Below are positions 17,351 through 26,706 of a stretch of 64,000 nt of DNA, piece after piece. The first letter of the stretch is position 1; every line of letters begins with the position of its first letter. This stretch comes from Geomonas diazotrophica. Lineage in GTDB: Bacteria > Desulfobacterota > Desulfuromonadia > Geobacterales > Geobacteraceae. The translations under genes were made by a program, and so were the position numbers. The stretch is taken from positions 62,001-126,000 of the forward strand of contig NZ_JAHLMF010000005.1 of assembly GCF_018919385.1 (NCBI RefSeq). Reading direction: 5' to 3'. The notes below the pieces were generated by a model. It made no database searches. It saw nothing but the letters and a program-made list of their open reading frames with translations, and had not been told where the DNA came from.

Positions 17351-18253
17351 CTAGTCCGTACCTCCGCCGCAAAGTTCGGTCTCGTTGTAAACCCGCTGCA
17401 GATAGTCGCGGTACGACGATTTAGGCGTTTCATCAATGACCTTGGCCATGGCCTTGCAGTCGAGGAATCCCATGCGTAGGGCGATCTCCTCGAGACAGGC
17501 GATTTTCAGCCCCTGCCTCGCCTCCAGCGTCCCTATGAAGTGGGAGGCCTCCAGAAGGCTCTGGTGCGTGCCGGTGTCGAGCCAGGCGATGCCGCGTCCC
17601 AGGCGCTCGACGGTCAGTTCGCCGTGCCCCAGGTACTCCTTGTTGATGTCGGTGATCTCCAGCTCCCCTCGCGGCGACGGCTTGAGCGCCTTGGCGATCT
17701 CGACCACGCGCGAGTCGTAGAGGTAGAGGCCGGGAATAGCGTAATTCGACTTGGGCGCCGAGGGTTTCTCAACGAGGTCGAGCACCCGCCCCTCCTTGTC
17801 GAACTCGACCACGCCGTAGCGCTCGGGATCCTGCACGTAGTAGCCGAAGATCTTGGCGCCACCGGCAAACTGGGCGACCAGGCGGTCCAGCTCCATCTTG
17901 CCGTAAAAGATGTTGTCGCCAAGGATCAGGCAGACCGGGTCCCCGTTGATGAACCGCTCGCCGATGATAAAGGCCTGGGCGATCCCCTTGGGCTCGGGCT
18001 GCACCGCGTAGCTCAGGCGGATGCCCCAGCGCGAGCCGTCTCCCAGGAGGGCCTCGAAACGGGGCGTGTCCTGCGGGGTCGAGATGATCAGTATGTCCGA
18101 GATCCCCGCCATCATCAGGGTCGCCAGCGGGTAATAGATCATCGGCTTGTCGTACACCGGCTGCAGCTGCTTGCTGGCCACCATGGTCAGCGGGTAGAGC
18201 CTGCTCCCGGCGCCGCCGGCCAGCAGTATCCCCTTCTTTATCCCTTGCGACAT
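17351..18253 (-). CDS. rfbA: Glucose-1-phosphate thymidylyltransferase
   Basis: Makes dTDP-glucose from glucose-1-phosphate and dTTP. From the ATG at 18253, preceded by GGAAAGGGTGG, the protein is 300 residues. The nucleotidyltransferase signature [11 protein letters not shown] is at the N-terminus, with Ser where many family members have Thr. Further blocks are [28 protein letters not shown] and [16 protein letters not shown]. It abuts the RmlC-like gene, so the two are one unit. Confidence 0.93.
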   Translation of the reverse strand: MSQGIKKGILLAGGAGSRLYPLTMVASKQLQPVYDKPMIYYPLATLMMAGISDILIISTPQDTPRFEALLGDGSRWGIRLSYAVQPEPKGIAQAFIIGERFINGDPVCLILGDNIFYGKMELDRLVAQFAGGAKIFGYYVQDPERYGVVEFDKEGRVLDLVEKPSAPKSNYAIPGLYLYDSRVVEIAKALKPSPRGELEITDINKEYLGHGELTVERLGRGIAWLDTGTHQSLLEASHFIGTLEARQGLKIACLEEIALRMGFLDCKAMAKVIDETPKSSYRDYLQRVYNETELCGGGTD

Positions 18254-18379
18254 TGCCACCCTTTCCAAAGCAGAAAATCACATTAACAAAGGGATTTTTC
18301 TACCACACCGGCGCCCCTTGCGTCAAACAGATTATCCCCGGCACGGGGCGCCCGGCCTGCCCCGACGCGGCTGCCGGAG

Positions 18380-18754
18380 CTACAGCAAGCGCTCCTTCAT
18401 CCCCTCGTCGATGAAACTCTCCTCGATCGCCTCCCGGACCCAGGGCTCTTTGCAGCGGGCGAGCACCACCGCCGCCCCTTCGGCAACGGCGGGTATCTGG
18501 CTCCAGAGCGCGTTTCTCAGCGAGCGCAGCCGGCGGGGATCGGGGTTCTTCGTACCGACAAGCTCGCGGCAGGAGCTGCACAAAAGCGCGAGGTTCTCCT
18601 CACCGGGCTCACGGTCCGGCTGGTACTCCCAGAGGCGGAGTTCCTGGTCCCCTTCGCACCATTCGCAGCGAAAGCCCGCCCTCTTGCTGACGGTCTTGCC
18701 GAAGAGCTGTACTGCTGCCTGATGTTCGCGGTTTTGCTGCGCCCCTTTTGCCAT
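18380..18754 (-). CDS. PhnA-like zinc-ribbon protein
   Basis: A 124-residue soluble protein whose first half resembles the PhnA zinc ribbon: KRAGFRCEWCEGDQELRLWEY, then CSSC about 25 residues on. The C-terminal half is helical (RSLRNALWSQIPAVAEGAAVVLARC). Full PhnA has a distinct C-terminal domain that I do not see here. A strong GGAGGAG ribosome-binding site precedes the ATG. Cellular role is unknown. Confidence 0.7.
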   Translation of the reverse strand: MAKGAQQNREHQAAVQLFGKTVSKRAGFRCEWCEGDQELRLWEYQPDREPGEENLALLCSSCRELVGTKNPDPRRLRSLRNALWSQIPAVAEGAAVVLARCKEPWVREAIEESFIDEGMKERLL

Positions 18755-18960
18755 GTGTCTCCTCCCCTCCCTTCCCGGTTGCCCCCGGGCGGCCCAGCAC
18801 CTGAGTGTAGCAGAATGGCTAACCAGATCAATAGTTTTCTCCGCCGCCGCCTTCCCGCCGCAACCAATTCTAACTGGACAGCGGCCGCACCTTGCGGTTA
18901 AAGTTTGCGCCTGACCAATCCGCCGCGTCGCTCCATCGCACCCGAAAGGAACCTCACCGC

Positions 18961-19656
18961 ATGAAACTGCCGCAGCCGCTCTACCAGGGGACCCTGATCC
19001 GCCGCTACCAACGCTTTCTGGCCGACGTCGAGCTCGACGACGGCACCGTGGTCACCGCGCACACCCCCAACACCGGGAGCATGATGGGGTGCGCCCTCCC
19101 CGGCAACCGCGTCCTGCTCTCCGTGAGCGGCAACCCAGGCAGGAAGTACCCCCACAGCTGGGAGCTGGTGCAGGCCGACGGCGTCTGGGTGGGGATCAAC
19201 ACCATGCTCCCCAACCTACTGGCAAGGGAGGCGATCCTGGACGGGACCGTCGCCGAGCTTTCCGGCTACGAAAAGATCAAGCTGGAGGTCCCCTACGGCA
19301 CCGGGAGCCGGATCGACCTCCTGCTCTCCGGGGAGCGCGGCCTTTGCTACGTGGAAACCAAGAACGTCACCCTGGTGCAGGAGCGCTGCGCCCTCTTTCC
19401 GGACGCGGTGAGCACGCGGGGGCAGAAGCACCTGCGGGAACTCATGGAGATGGTGCGCCAGGGGCATCGCGCCGTGAACCTCTTCGTGGTACAGCGTGGC
19501 GACGGCGACGCCCTCTCGCCGGCCGACGCCATCGATCCGGCGTACGGGGCCCTGCTGCGGGAGGCGGCTAAGGCGGGAGTGGAACTGCTTGCCTACCAGG
19601 CGAGGGTGACCGAGAGCGAGGTGCGCCTGAGCCACTCGGTGCCGGTACTCTTGTAG
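18961..19656 (+). CDS. sfsA: Sugar fermentation stimulation protein A homologue (SfsA, nuclease fold)
   Basis: A 231-residue protein with an N-terminal OB-like domain and a C-terminal PD-(D/E)XK nuclease-like domain (RIDLLLSGERGLCYVETKNVTL). The family block TPNTGSMMGCALPG is intact. The ATG at 18961 follows AAAGGAAC and gives the usual length. An in-frame extension upstream would add unrelated sequence. SfsA was named for effects on maltose metabolism in E. coli, but the nuclease core suggests a nucleic-acid role. Confidence 0.95.
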   Translation: MKLPQPLYQGTLIRRYQRFLADVELDDGTVVTAHTPNTGSMMGCALPGNRVLLSVSGNPGRKYPHSWELVQADGVWVGINTMLPNLLAREAILDGTVAELSGYEKIKLEVPYGTGSRIDLLLSGERGLCYVETKNVTLVQERCALFPDAVSTRGQKHLRELMEMVRQGHRAVNLFVVQRGDGDALSPADAIDPAYGALLREAAKAGVELLAYQARVTESEVRLSHSVPVLL

Positions 19657-19711
19657 GTCATTGACATCCTTGGGAAGGACGCTAAAGTTATAGGCGTTGT
19701 CCCGGGGGCCA

Positions 19712-20167
19712 ATGAGAACTCCTAAACTCACCATCTTCGCCAAGCAGACCGGCGTCGAAATAGCACCCAGCGAGAAGAGGCAAAACGGCAAACCCGAGGA
19801 GGGGCGCGTCGCCTTCAGGTTCTTCCGGCTCGCCTCCGGCCAGCCCCACATCCGTTTCGTGGCCGAACCGTGCGAGGCCTTCGAGGTTTCCAGGAAGATC
19901 ACGCAACTGCAGGCGTCGGGAGGCAAGGCGACCTTCACCCACCGCTTCGAATCGGCGGAGGGGGAGAGCGTGACCAAGCTGAACGTGGAGAGCTACCAGC
20001 GTAACGGCAAGCAGGGGTACGCCTTCTCCATCCAGCGCGGCGAAGAGAGCATCAACGTCCCGGCGCCGGAGGGGGAATTCCTCTTTGCCGCCGAGTTTCT
20101 GAGACAGCTCTCCGTGGCGCAGTCCTGGGTGGCCTGGACGGAGCCGGAAGCGCCCAAGCGCGATTAG
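19712..20167 (+). CDS. Hypothetical protein, 151 residues
   Basis: A soluble, charged protein with no signal peptide or membrane helix. Visible features are a beta-rich middle (VAFRFFRLASGQPHIRFV, FTHRFESAEGESVTKLNVES) and a C-terminal segment FAAEFLRQLSVAQSWVAW. It does not match a family I recognise. It lies 55 bases after sfsA and just before the anti-sigma-type ATPase on the same strand, so the three may be co-transcribed. The codon pattern is like its neighbours, supporting a real gene. Confidence 0.7.
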   Translation: MRTPKLTIFAKQTGVEIAPSEKRQNGKPEEGRVAFRFFRLASGQPHIRFVAEPCEAFEVSRKITQLQASGGKATFTHRFESAEGESVTKLNVESYQRNGKQGYAFSIQRGEESINVPAPEGEFLFAAEFLRQLSVAQSWVAWTEPEAPKRD

Positions 20168-20263
20168 TGAGGTACCGAATGGGTGGGGGAAGGACCGCCG
20201 GCAGAGCTAAGCGCGACATCGAAGCAACCGAAAAGACCCGGAAAACGGCGAAAGCGGGACAGC

Positions 20264-20707
20264 GTGATCAATAAACCGAGCAAGACCCTCTATCTCAGCA
20301 TCGAAAGCAGGCTTTGCGACGTGGCCCTGGTGGGGCACGCGGTGCGTGGCGTCTGCGCCTGCTCCCCTTTGAAACTCGAAGCCTACGGCGAAATGGAAGT
20401 CTGCGTGGTGGAGGCTCTCAACAACGCCATCACCCACGCCTACCGGCGCCAGGAAGGGTACCGGGTCGACACCGCCATCACCCTGCACCACGACCGCATC
20501 TCCTTCGAGGTCTCCGACGAAGGGAAGGCCATCGAGGAGTTCGCCCCCCGAAGCCTCGAGTTCGACCCCGAGGTGATCGGCTCCATCCCGGAGAACGGCA
20601 TGGGGCTCTTCATCATCGAGACCCTGATGGACGAGGTCAGCTACAGCTCCAAGAACGGCCGGAACACCCTCTCCTTCTGCAGGTACTTCACCCAGCCCCA
20701 GGCCTAG
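20264..20707 (+). CDS. Anti-sigma regulatory factor-type ATP-binding protein (RsbW/SpoIIAB-like)
   Basis: A GHKL-fold serine kinase of the partner-switch type. The N box is EALNNAITHAYRR, the G1 box SDEGKAI, and the G2 box ENGMGLFIIETLMDEV. From the GTG at 20264 it is 147 residues, the usual length. An alternative GTG at 20183 has a better GAGG site but adds 27 basic, low-complexity residues before the domain. No sigma factor or anti-anti-sigma (STAS) protein is adjacent. It ends 4 bases into the SNF2 gene on the other strand. Confidence 0.88.
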   Translation: MINKPSKTLYLSIESRLCDVALVGHAVRGVCACSPLKLEAYGEMEVCVVEALNNAITHAYRRQEGYRVDTAITLHHDRISFEVSDEGKAIEEFAPRSLEFDPEVIGSIPENGMGLFIIETLMDEVSYSSKNGRNTLSFCRYFTQPQA

Positions 20708-23700
20708 CCCTGCCCCAGCAAAAACTCGAAGTCCTCCCGCCCGATCGCCACGGGTCCCTCGTTTTCCGCGTCCTCCAGGAGCGCACGGTACAGCTTGAGC
20801 TTGCGCTTTTTCAGCTCCATCATCTTCTCCTCGATCGAGTGCCGCATCAAGAGCCTGGTGATGGTGACCTGCCGTTTCTGACCGATACGGTGGGCGCGGT
20901 CCGATGCCTGGCTCTCCACCGCCGGGTTCCACCAGGGATCCAGATGGAAGACGTAGGAGGCGCGGGTGAGGTTGAGCCCCCTCCCCCCCGCCTTCAGGCT
21001 CAGCAGGAACACGCCCGGTTCCGTCGAGTTCTGGAAATTCTGCACCAGCTCCTTTCGGCGGGCCACCGGGGTGGTGCCGTCCAGGCGTGAGGAGACGATG
21101 CCGCGCTGGGTAAGCCCCTGCTGCACGATGTCCAGGAAGGAGGTGAACTGCGAGAACACCAGCACGCTGTGCCCTTCCGCGAAAAGTTCCAGCAGCTGGT
21201 CGACCAGGAAATCCACCTTCGGAGAACGGTCGGCGGCGTCGGGGAGGACGAGCCGGGAGCAGAGGCAGATCTGGCGCAGCTTGAGGATGGCGGTAAGCGC
21301 TATGATGCGCGCCTGCCCGGCGGAGTTGGAGCTAAAGGCCCGCGCCACCGTCTCCCGCACCTCGGTCACGGTACGCGCGTAGAGGGCCTTCTGCCTCGGG
21401 CTCATCTCCAGGTAGATGTCGGTTTCCACCTTCGGGGGTAGCTCGGCGGCGATCATGTCCTTGGAGCGCCGCAGGATGAAGGGGTGGGTGCGCCGGATCA
21501 GCGTCTCCAGGAACTCCGCCCCCTCGCGCCCCATCTGCCTGCGGAACTGCTCGTAGGCCCCCAAAAGGCCCGGCAGCGCAAGGTCCATCACCGAGAAGTA
21601 TTCGCCCAGGTGGTTCTCCACCGGGGTGCCGGTCAGGGTAACCTTGAACCTCCCCTTCAACCTGCGCACCGCGCCGGTGGTCTCCGCGTGGATGTTTTTC
21701 ACCGCCTGCGCCTCGTCGAAGACGATGACGTGGAAGGGGATCTCGCTCAACACGTCGATGTCGCGCTGGATGACGCCGTAGCTGGTGAGCACCAGGTCGA
21801 ACCCGGAGAACTCGGCGCGGCGCCCCTGGCCGCGGTAGACGCCTACCTTGAGCGCCGGGTAGAAGCGTGCCAGTTCGCTCTCCCAGTTGAAGATCAGTGT
21901 CGGGGGGACCACCACCAGGTGCGGCACATCGGGGGGGAGCTGTGAGTCGATGCCCCCCTCTTTCAGACCGGCGAGAAGCGCGATGGCCTGGATGGTCTTG
22001 CCGAGCCCCATGTCGTCGGCCAGGCAGGCGCCGAAACGGTGCTCGTACAAAAAGGCGAGCCAGCTGTACCCGTCGAGCTGGTAGTTGCGCAGGGTGGCCT
22101 GCAGCTCCGTTGGGGGCGAGCGCCGGGGGATGCTCTCGAAGCGGGTCAGGCTTTCGAAAATGCGCTCGTCCTCGGGGGAAAGGAGCACCCGGACCCCGTT
22201 TCTTCTCAGCGTGATCCAGTCGAGGATCTGCAGGCGCGGCACCCGCACCACCTCCCGCTTGGCGTGGGGTGCGAAAAGCGCCAGGGTGCTGCAGGTCGTC
22301 GGGTCCAGCACGAACAGCGAGTTCCCCCTGCGGAAGACGCCCCCCCCCTGCAGCGCGTCCAGCAGTTCCGCCTCGTTGACCAGCTCACCGTCGGCCCGGA
22401 TCTCCGGGCGTAGCTCGAACCAGTCGATACTGGAACGGGTGGCGTCGAGGGTGAAGGTCCAGGAGGCGGTTTGCAGGTCCTCTCCGGCAAGGGCGAGGGC
22501 ATAGCCTTCTGCGGCGAGGGCCCCCTTCAGTTCTGAGAGCTGGCGCATCAGGACCTTGCGCTCCACGGAGAAACGCCCCGCTCCTTCTGCCTGCCAGAAG
22601 ATGTCGAAACCGAAATGCTCGGCCAGAAGCTCGAGTAACCGCCCCTGACGTCCCACTGCTACGGTCACGGCCAGCCATTCCCCTTGTTCGGAGAGCTGCA
22701 GCATGGTGGACGGCTGCTGCGCCTGCTGGCAGAAATCGCCTATGATGGCGCGCGCATCCGACCTTACACCGCGCTTGAAGAATTCGGCCCCTTCAAGCAC
22801 CTGGCGCACCAGCCGGTCGCGCTCGCCAAGGTTCGCGGCGCGAAGGGCGGCGAAACAGGCCTTGATGATGGCGGCGACCCGCTTCTTCGCCTTGAGCGGC
22901 TGGGGGAACACGGCACGCCCGGCGACGTTGAAGAAGCGGAAGGCCGTGGGAGAGAGGGAGAAGCTGAGGCCGTCGGCGACACCTTCCGCTACCAGCGAGG
23001 ACATTTCGGCAAGTTCGAGGATGTTCAGCCGATAGCGCGGCTGCAGCGGCAACGGCGCTGCCGGAACGCCCCCCCGGGAGAGGACCACCCGCCGGGTGAG
23101 CTCTTCCTCACTGCCGCCGCCGAGGTCGAATTGGGCCTCGTTGAAGCTGGCTGCGGGAAAGCAGAGGGTATCCTCCTCCTGCGCCGCCCCGGCCTGCTGC
23201 GTCTGCGCCAGCCGCCGCCCCAACTCCGCGAAGAGCCGGGTGGCCGTATCGTCGACCTTCTGGATGAGGCCGCGCCCCAGGTCGAAATAGTACCCCTGGT
23301 GGATGAACGACTCCTCGCCGTCGAAGGAAACACCATCCTCAAGGGAGAGTCTCGCGTGGATATCCCCGTCGACCAGGTCGAGGTGCAGCATGACGGTGCG
23401 CTGCAGCGACGGGTCGAAACAGAGCGGCAGGGGGCCTTGCGGGGCCAGGTAGAAAATCGGGAATCTCCCCCGGAACCGGGACAGAAACTCCTCCACCGCA
23501 CGGCCGCGCAGAGCCGAGGAGTTAAGAAGCCGCAGGAATTCGCGAATGGACGCCGGCAGAGCCGCATCGAACAGGGCCACCGGAACCTGGTCCAGCATGA
23601 GGCGCATGCGCAGCGCACCCTGGTCCCGGTCCAGCACCAGTGCGTAGCCACTCTCGGTTATCGGCGCCGCCTCCTCCCCTGCGACACCCTGAGCCGGCGC

Positions 23701-24087
23701 GGCTGCCAGGGCGGTGCGGATCCCCTGCAGGTAGTCGTTAGGCAGTTGCAGCATGGGGAAGGAAGCGGGGGCCAGGGCCTTCTTGAGGGTGGCCAGGGCG
23801 GCAACCAGGTGGGGGCAGCGGCCGTGGGGGCTCCAGGTGCCGCAGTCGCAGGCGCTGGAGAAATCACCCTGGAGCAGGGAAAGAGTGACGCGGCAGGACA
23901 CCTCGGCGTCGCGGAGCTCGACCTCGAGGACGCTGCCGTCCTTGTGCCAGCTCACCCCGCGGACCGGCTTCCTCTTGCACAGCTCGAAGCCGTTGAAGAG
24001 GTGCACCTTGTCCGCAAGTGCGTATATGCCCGCGGCAGGCATCTGGAAAAGGTGCCGCAGCAGGGGGATGCCCATGATGTCGATCAA
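20704..24087 (-). CDS. SWIM zinc-finger SNF2-family ATPase
   Basis: A 1127-residue superfamily 2 DNA translocase. A SWIM zinc finger sits near residues 79-95 (CDCGTWSPHGRCPH). A long middle region of unknown fold follows, then a SNF2 motor. The Walker A motif is DDMGLGKT with K697, then the DEAQ box (FDEAQAVKN), LTGTPVENHL, and the C-terminal lobe with SLKAGGRGLNL and QASDRAHRIGQ. The start is TTG at 24087 after GGGAG; the ATG four codons later is possible. Bacterial SNF2 proteins can remodel protein-DNA complexes or recycle RNA polymerase. The exact role here is unknown. Confidence 0.93.
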   Translation of the reverse strand: MIDIMGIPLLRHLFQMPAAGIYALADKVHLFNGFELCKRKPVRGVSWHKDGSVLEVELRDAEVSCRVTLSLLQGDFSSACDCGTWSPHGRCPHLVAALATLKKALAPASFPMLQLPNDYLQGIRTALAAAPAQGVAGEEAAPITESGYALVLDRDQGALRMRLMLDQVPVALFDAALPASIREFLRLLNSSALRGRAVEEFLSRFRGRFPIFYLAPQGPLPLCFDPSLQRTVMLHLDLVDGDIHARLSLEDGVSFDGEESFIHQGYYFDLGRGLIQKVDDTATRLFAELGRRLAQTQQAGAAQEEDTLCFPAASFNEAQFDLGGGSEEELTRRVVLSRGGVPAAPLPLQPRYRLNILELAEMSSLVAEGVADGLSFSLSPTAFRFFNVAGRAVFPQPLKAKKRVAAIIKACFAALRAANLGERDRLVRQVLEGAEFFKRGVRSDARAIIGDFCQQAQQPSTMLQLSEQGEWLAVTVAVGRQGRLLELLAEHFGFDIFWQAEGAGRFSVERKVLMRQLSELKGALAAEGYALALAGEDLQTASWTFTLDATRSSIDWFELRPEIRADGELVNEAELLDALQGGGVFRRGNSLFVLDPTTCSTLALFAPHAKREVVRVPRLQILDWITLRRNGVRVLLSPEDERIFESLTRFESIPRRSPPTELQATLRNYQLDGYSWLAFLYEHRFGACLADDMGLGKTIQAIALLAGLKEGGIDSQLPPDVPHLVVVPPTLIFNWESELARFYPALKVGVYRGQGRRAEFSGFDLVLTSYGVIQRDIDVLSEIPFHVIVFDEAQAVKNIHAETTGAVRRLKGRFKVTLTGTPVENHLGEYFSVMDLALPGLLGAYEQFRRQMGREGAEFLETLIRRTHPFILRRSKDMIAAELPPKVETDIYLEMSPRQKALYARTVTEVRETVARAFSSNSAGQARIIALTAILKLRQICLCSRLVLPDAADRSPKVDFLVDQLLELFAEGHSVLVFSQFTSFLDIVQQGLTQRGIVSSRLDGTTPVARRKELVQNFQNSTEPGVFLLSLKAGGRGLNLTRASYVFHLDPWWNPAVESQASDRAHRIGQKRQVTITRLLMRHSIEEKMMELKKRKLKLYRALLEDAENEGPVAIGREDFEFLLGQG

Positions 24088-24462
24088 GTCGTCTTCTCCC
24101 AGCAGGGTCAGCGAATAACGGATCGTTTAAGTTAGCAGAAAGAGATGTCGAATACAACAGCACCCTGCGCAGGAATCGACAAGACCCGGCCCGGCGGTCG
24201 AACGGCTTGAAGGGGGGCGCTATCTTTTCAGTTCCTTCGTAAGGAAGAGGTACCTGGCGATAAACCGGGCATGAACGGGGGGGGATGAGGATTGGACGGT
24301 GGACGGGATTGCCGGCAACGGCTGCGGTTTTGAAGGAAACTCTCGGACAAAAAAAATGGGGGGCGGTTTGAATCCGCCCCCCCAAAAAGGAGACCCAGGA
24401 GTGTGTTCCGGGGTGTTAATTAACACTATCGGCCACACATCCCGGGACTTTAATTATTTTTT
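24088..24462. other. Intergenic region between nudC and the SNF2 gene
   Basis: This 375-base gap contains the nudC terminator, a perfect 14-bp palindrome GTGTTAATTAACAC at 24413-24426, and upstream DNA of the SNF2 gene. No credible coding sequence was seen in it. Confidence 0.5.
24349..24388 (-). terminator. Strong Rho-independent terminator after nudC
   Basis: Read on the minus strand, GGGGGGCGG and CCGCCCCCC form a 9-bp stem with a 7-base loop, directly followed by a run of T residues. It lies about 75 bases after the nudC stop. Confidence 0.88.
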
Positions 24463-25311
24463 TCACCTGCCGGATCCCAGGGCGAAGTTGTCGATGATCC
24501 ACCGGGCGATGCTCCGTTTTTGGGGGAGCGCCGGAGGCATCCGTTCCTTCGTGAACCACCGGGCATCCTCGAGCTCGTCCTCCTCGACGACGATCTCGCC
24601 GGAGTCGTAATTGGCCACGAAGCCGGCCATGAGCTGGCTCGGGAAGGGCCAGTTCTGGCTCCCCACGTAGCGGACATCCTTCACCTTCAGCCCGGTCTCC
24701 TCGAGCACCTCGCGTGCCACGCACTCCTCCAGCGACTCGCCGAAGTCGACGAAACCGGCCACCAGGCTGTAGCGCCCCGCCGCCCACTCCGGTTTGCGAG
24801 CCAGCAGGAATTCGTCCCCCCGCCTGACCAGCACGATGACGCAGGGATGGATGTGCGGGTAATGCTCGTGGCCGCAGCCGCCGCAGCGCTTCCCCCAGGT
24901 GGGGGCGATGCGGGCCATCTCGCCGCTGCCGCAGCGCGAGCAGTGACGGCTCAGCTTCTCCCAGTGGAGGATCTGGCGGGCGACGCCGTACAGGGTTGCG
25001 ATCTGGTCGGGGAGCTCGGTCCAAGGCACGCCCTGCAGCCCCTGTGGGACGTCATCGCTCTTGGAGAGGCTGAAAAGCCGCACCGGTTGGTCGTCCCACT
25101 CGCCAAACTGCAGCGCCTGCCCGTTGTCTTCAAGCGGCGCGGGAAGCTCGCCGCGGTAGAGCTCGCCCTCTTGCAGAAGAAGGGTGTCTCCCTGCAGCAA
25201 AACCCAGTATCCGGGGCCGCCGGCGCTCGCGGCGTCCGGCTTGAGTTGGGTGAACCTGGTCCTGATAATCTCGCCGTTGAAGGGGAGGTTGACGGTCTCG
25301 GGGTATGACAT
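24463..25311 (-). CDS. nudC: NADH pyrophosphatase / RNA NAD-decapping Nudix hydrolase
   Basis: Hydrolyses NAD(H) to NMN(H) and AMP and, in characterised homologues, removes NAD caps from RNA. The ATG at 25311 is preceded by AGGAG and gives 282 residues. A four-cysteine zinc site (CSRCGSG and CGGCGHEHYPHIHPCV) precedes the Nudix box, where GFVDFGESLEECVAREVLEE fits GX5EX7REUXEE. The NudC-specific SQNWPFPSQLM motif follows. It is divergent from agmatine deiminase. Confidence 0.96.
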   Translation of the reverse strand: MSYPETVNLPFNGEIIRTRFTQLKPDAASAGGPGYWVLLQGDTLLLQEGELYRGELPAPLEDNGQALQFGEWDDQPVRLFSLSKSDDVPQGLQGVPWTELPDQIATLYGVARQILHWEKLSRHCSRCGSGEMARIAPTWGKRCGGCGHEHYPHIHPCVIVLVRRGDEFLLARKPEWAAGRYSLVAGFVDFGESLEECVAREVLEETGLKVKDVRYVGSQNWPFPSQLMAGFVANYDSGEIVVEEDELEDARWFTKERMPPALPQKRSIARWIIDNFALGSGR

Positions 25312-25403
25312 ACTTCGACTCCTGTAGCATGGCTGGTTGCTGCGCTGGCGTGCATCATACAGGAACCGGAAGAGGAAGCAATCCCCCTTTTCTTTCAAAG
25401 CAT

Positions 25404-25432
25404 TTAACTTGATTGGCTTCGCGCGCTATGTT
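25404..25432 (+). promoter_or_regulatory. Candidate promoter of agmatine deiminase
   Basis: TTAACT at 25404-25409 and TATGTT at 25427-25432 are 17 bases apart and lie about 55 bases before the GTG start. Consensus match is moderate. Confidence 0.4.
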
Positions 25433-25486
25433 ACTTTTTTCGTTCGCAAATACCCAGGCCGCAGCGCGGCCGAAGCAGGAGTTCAA

Positions 25487-26515
25487 GTGAACCAGAAGAG
25501 AAGATTACCGGCAGAGTGGGAACTGCAGGACGGCGTGCTGATGGCATGGCCGCACGAGCAAAGCGACTGGTTTCCCTACCTGGACCAGGTCCGCCCCGTT
25601 TTTGCCGCGATCGCGAGCGCCATCAGCCAGTTCGAAAAGGTCGTCGTCGCCGCCGACGAGCCCGACCGGGTCCGAGAGGAGCTGCAGGGAGCCGGAGCAG
25701 ACCTGGAGCAGGTGCGCATCCTCCCCGTCGAGACCAACGACACCTGGGCCAGGGACTTCGGCCCGATCACGGTGCTGGAGGACGGCGCCCCGAGGCTGCT
25801 CAACTTCGGCTTCAACGGATGGGGCCTCAAGTTCCCGTCCGATCTCGACAACCGCATCAACAAGCGGCTGCAGGCGCTGGGCGTCTGGAATGCGCCGCTT
25901 GACACCGTCGGGCTGATCCTCGAAGGCGGCAGCATCGAGAGCGACGGCAAGGGGACCATCCTCACCACCGAGGAATGCCTCATGAACGACAACCGCAACC
26001 CGCACCTGACCCGCGAGGAGCTCGAAGAGGAGCTGCACGGCCTGTTCGGCAGCGACCGGTTCCTGTGGCTTTCCAACGGGTACCTGGCCGGCGACGACAC
26101 CGACTCCCACGTCGACACCCTGGCCCGCATCTGCCCGGACGACGCCATCGCCTACGTGCGCTGCGACGATCCGGAAGACGAGCACTACCCGGCACTCAAG
26201 GCCATGGAGGAGGAGATCCTCGCCTTCCGCACCCGCGGCGGCCGCCCGTACCGCGCCGTCCCCCTCCCCTGGCCCGCCGCGGTGTACGACGAAGAGGGGG
26301 AGAGGCTTCCGGCCACCTACGCCAACTTCCTGGTGATCAACGGCGCCGTGCTGGTGCCTACCTACCAGGACAAGAACGACGCCGCCGCACTGGTTGCCGT
26401 CGGCGAGGCGTTTCCTGGTTACGAGGTGATCGGGATCGACTGCCTACCGCTCATCCTGCAGCACGGCTCCCTGCATTGCGTGACCATGCAGCTTCCCAAG
26501 GGGACGCTCAGGTAG
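25487..26515 (+). CDS. aguA: Agmatine deiminase
   Basis: Converts agmatine to N-carbamoylputrescine, the first step of the agmatine route to putrescine. The GTG at 25487 follows AGGAG with a 5-base gap and yields 342 residues. Signature blocks are LMAWPHEQSDW, TNDTWARDFGP, LEGGSIESDG and the C-terminal catalytic cysteine in HGSLHCVTMQLP. The next gene encodes the following enzyme of the pathway, which strongly supports the role. Confidence 0.96.
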   Translation: MNQKRRLPAEWELQDGVLMAWPHEQSDWFPYLDQVRPVFAAIASAISQFEKVVVAADEPDRVREELQGAGADLEQVRILPVETNDTWARDFGPITVLEDGAPRLLNFGFNGWGLKFPSDLDNRINKRLQALGVWNAPLDTVGLILEGGSIESDGKGTILTTEECLMNDNRNPHLTREELEEELHGLFGSDRFLWLSNGYLAGDDTDSHVDTLARICPDDAIAYVRCDDPEDEHYPALKAMEEEILAFRTRGGRPYRAVPLPWPAAVYDEEGERLPATYANFLVINGAVLVPTYQDKNDAAALVAVGEAFPGYEVIGIDCLPLILQHGSLHCVTMQLPKGTLR

Positions 26516-26530
26516 CCGGCGGGCGGGTCT

Positions 26531-26550
26531 GGGCGAATGATTATTCGCCC
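26531..26550 (+). repeat. Perfect inverted repeat after aguA
   Basis: GGGCGAAT and ATTCGCCC pair around GATT, 16 bases after the aguA stop. It could slow transcription or protect the mRNA end. No T-run follows. Confidence 0.6.
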
Positions 26551-26565
26551 TTGTACGAAACCGGG

Positions 26566-26690
26566 GCATCCCCTCTCCCCTTGGGAGAGGGTGGCCGCAG
26601 GCCAGGTGAGGGCGTCGCGCAAAACGACACTCCAGCCTGGTGCAACGCCCTCACCCCGGCCCTCTCCCGGCGGGAGAGGGAGGGACATTT
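26566..26690. repeat. Paired palindromic repeat, copy 1 (between aguA and aguB)
   Basis: The left half contains CCCTCTCCCCTTGGGAGAGG and then GTGAGGGCGT. The right half is its near-complement, with ACGCCCTCACC and CCCTCTCCCGGCGGGAGAGGG. The halves are about 30 bases apart, so the whole can fold into one long structure. The same element recurs at 27610-27733 and 39527-39646, with a single half at 61503-61545. Confidence 0.85.
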
Positions 26691-26706
26691 AATGACGGAG
26701 AAGAAC

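Noticed and set aside
25975-26706. In-frame extension of the N-carbamoylputrescine amidase upstream through aguA
   Set aside because: The extension is a shadow of aguA and of repeat DNA. The amidase domain begins right after the ATG at 26707.
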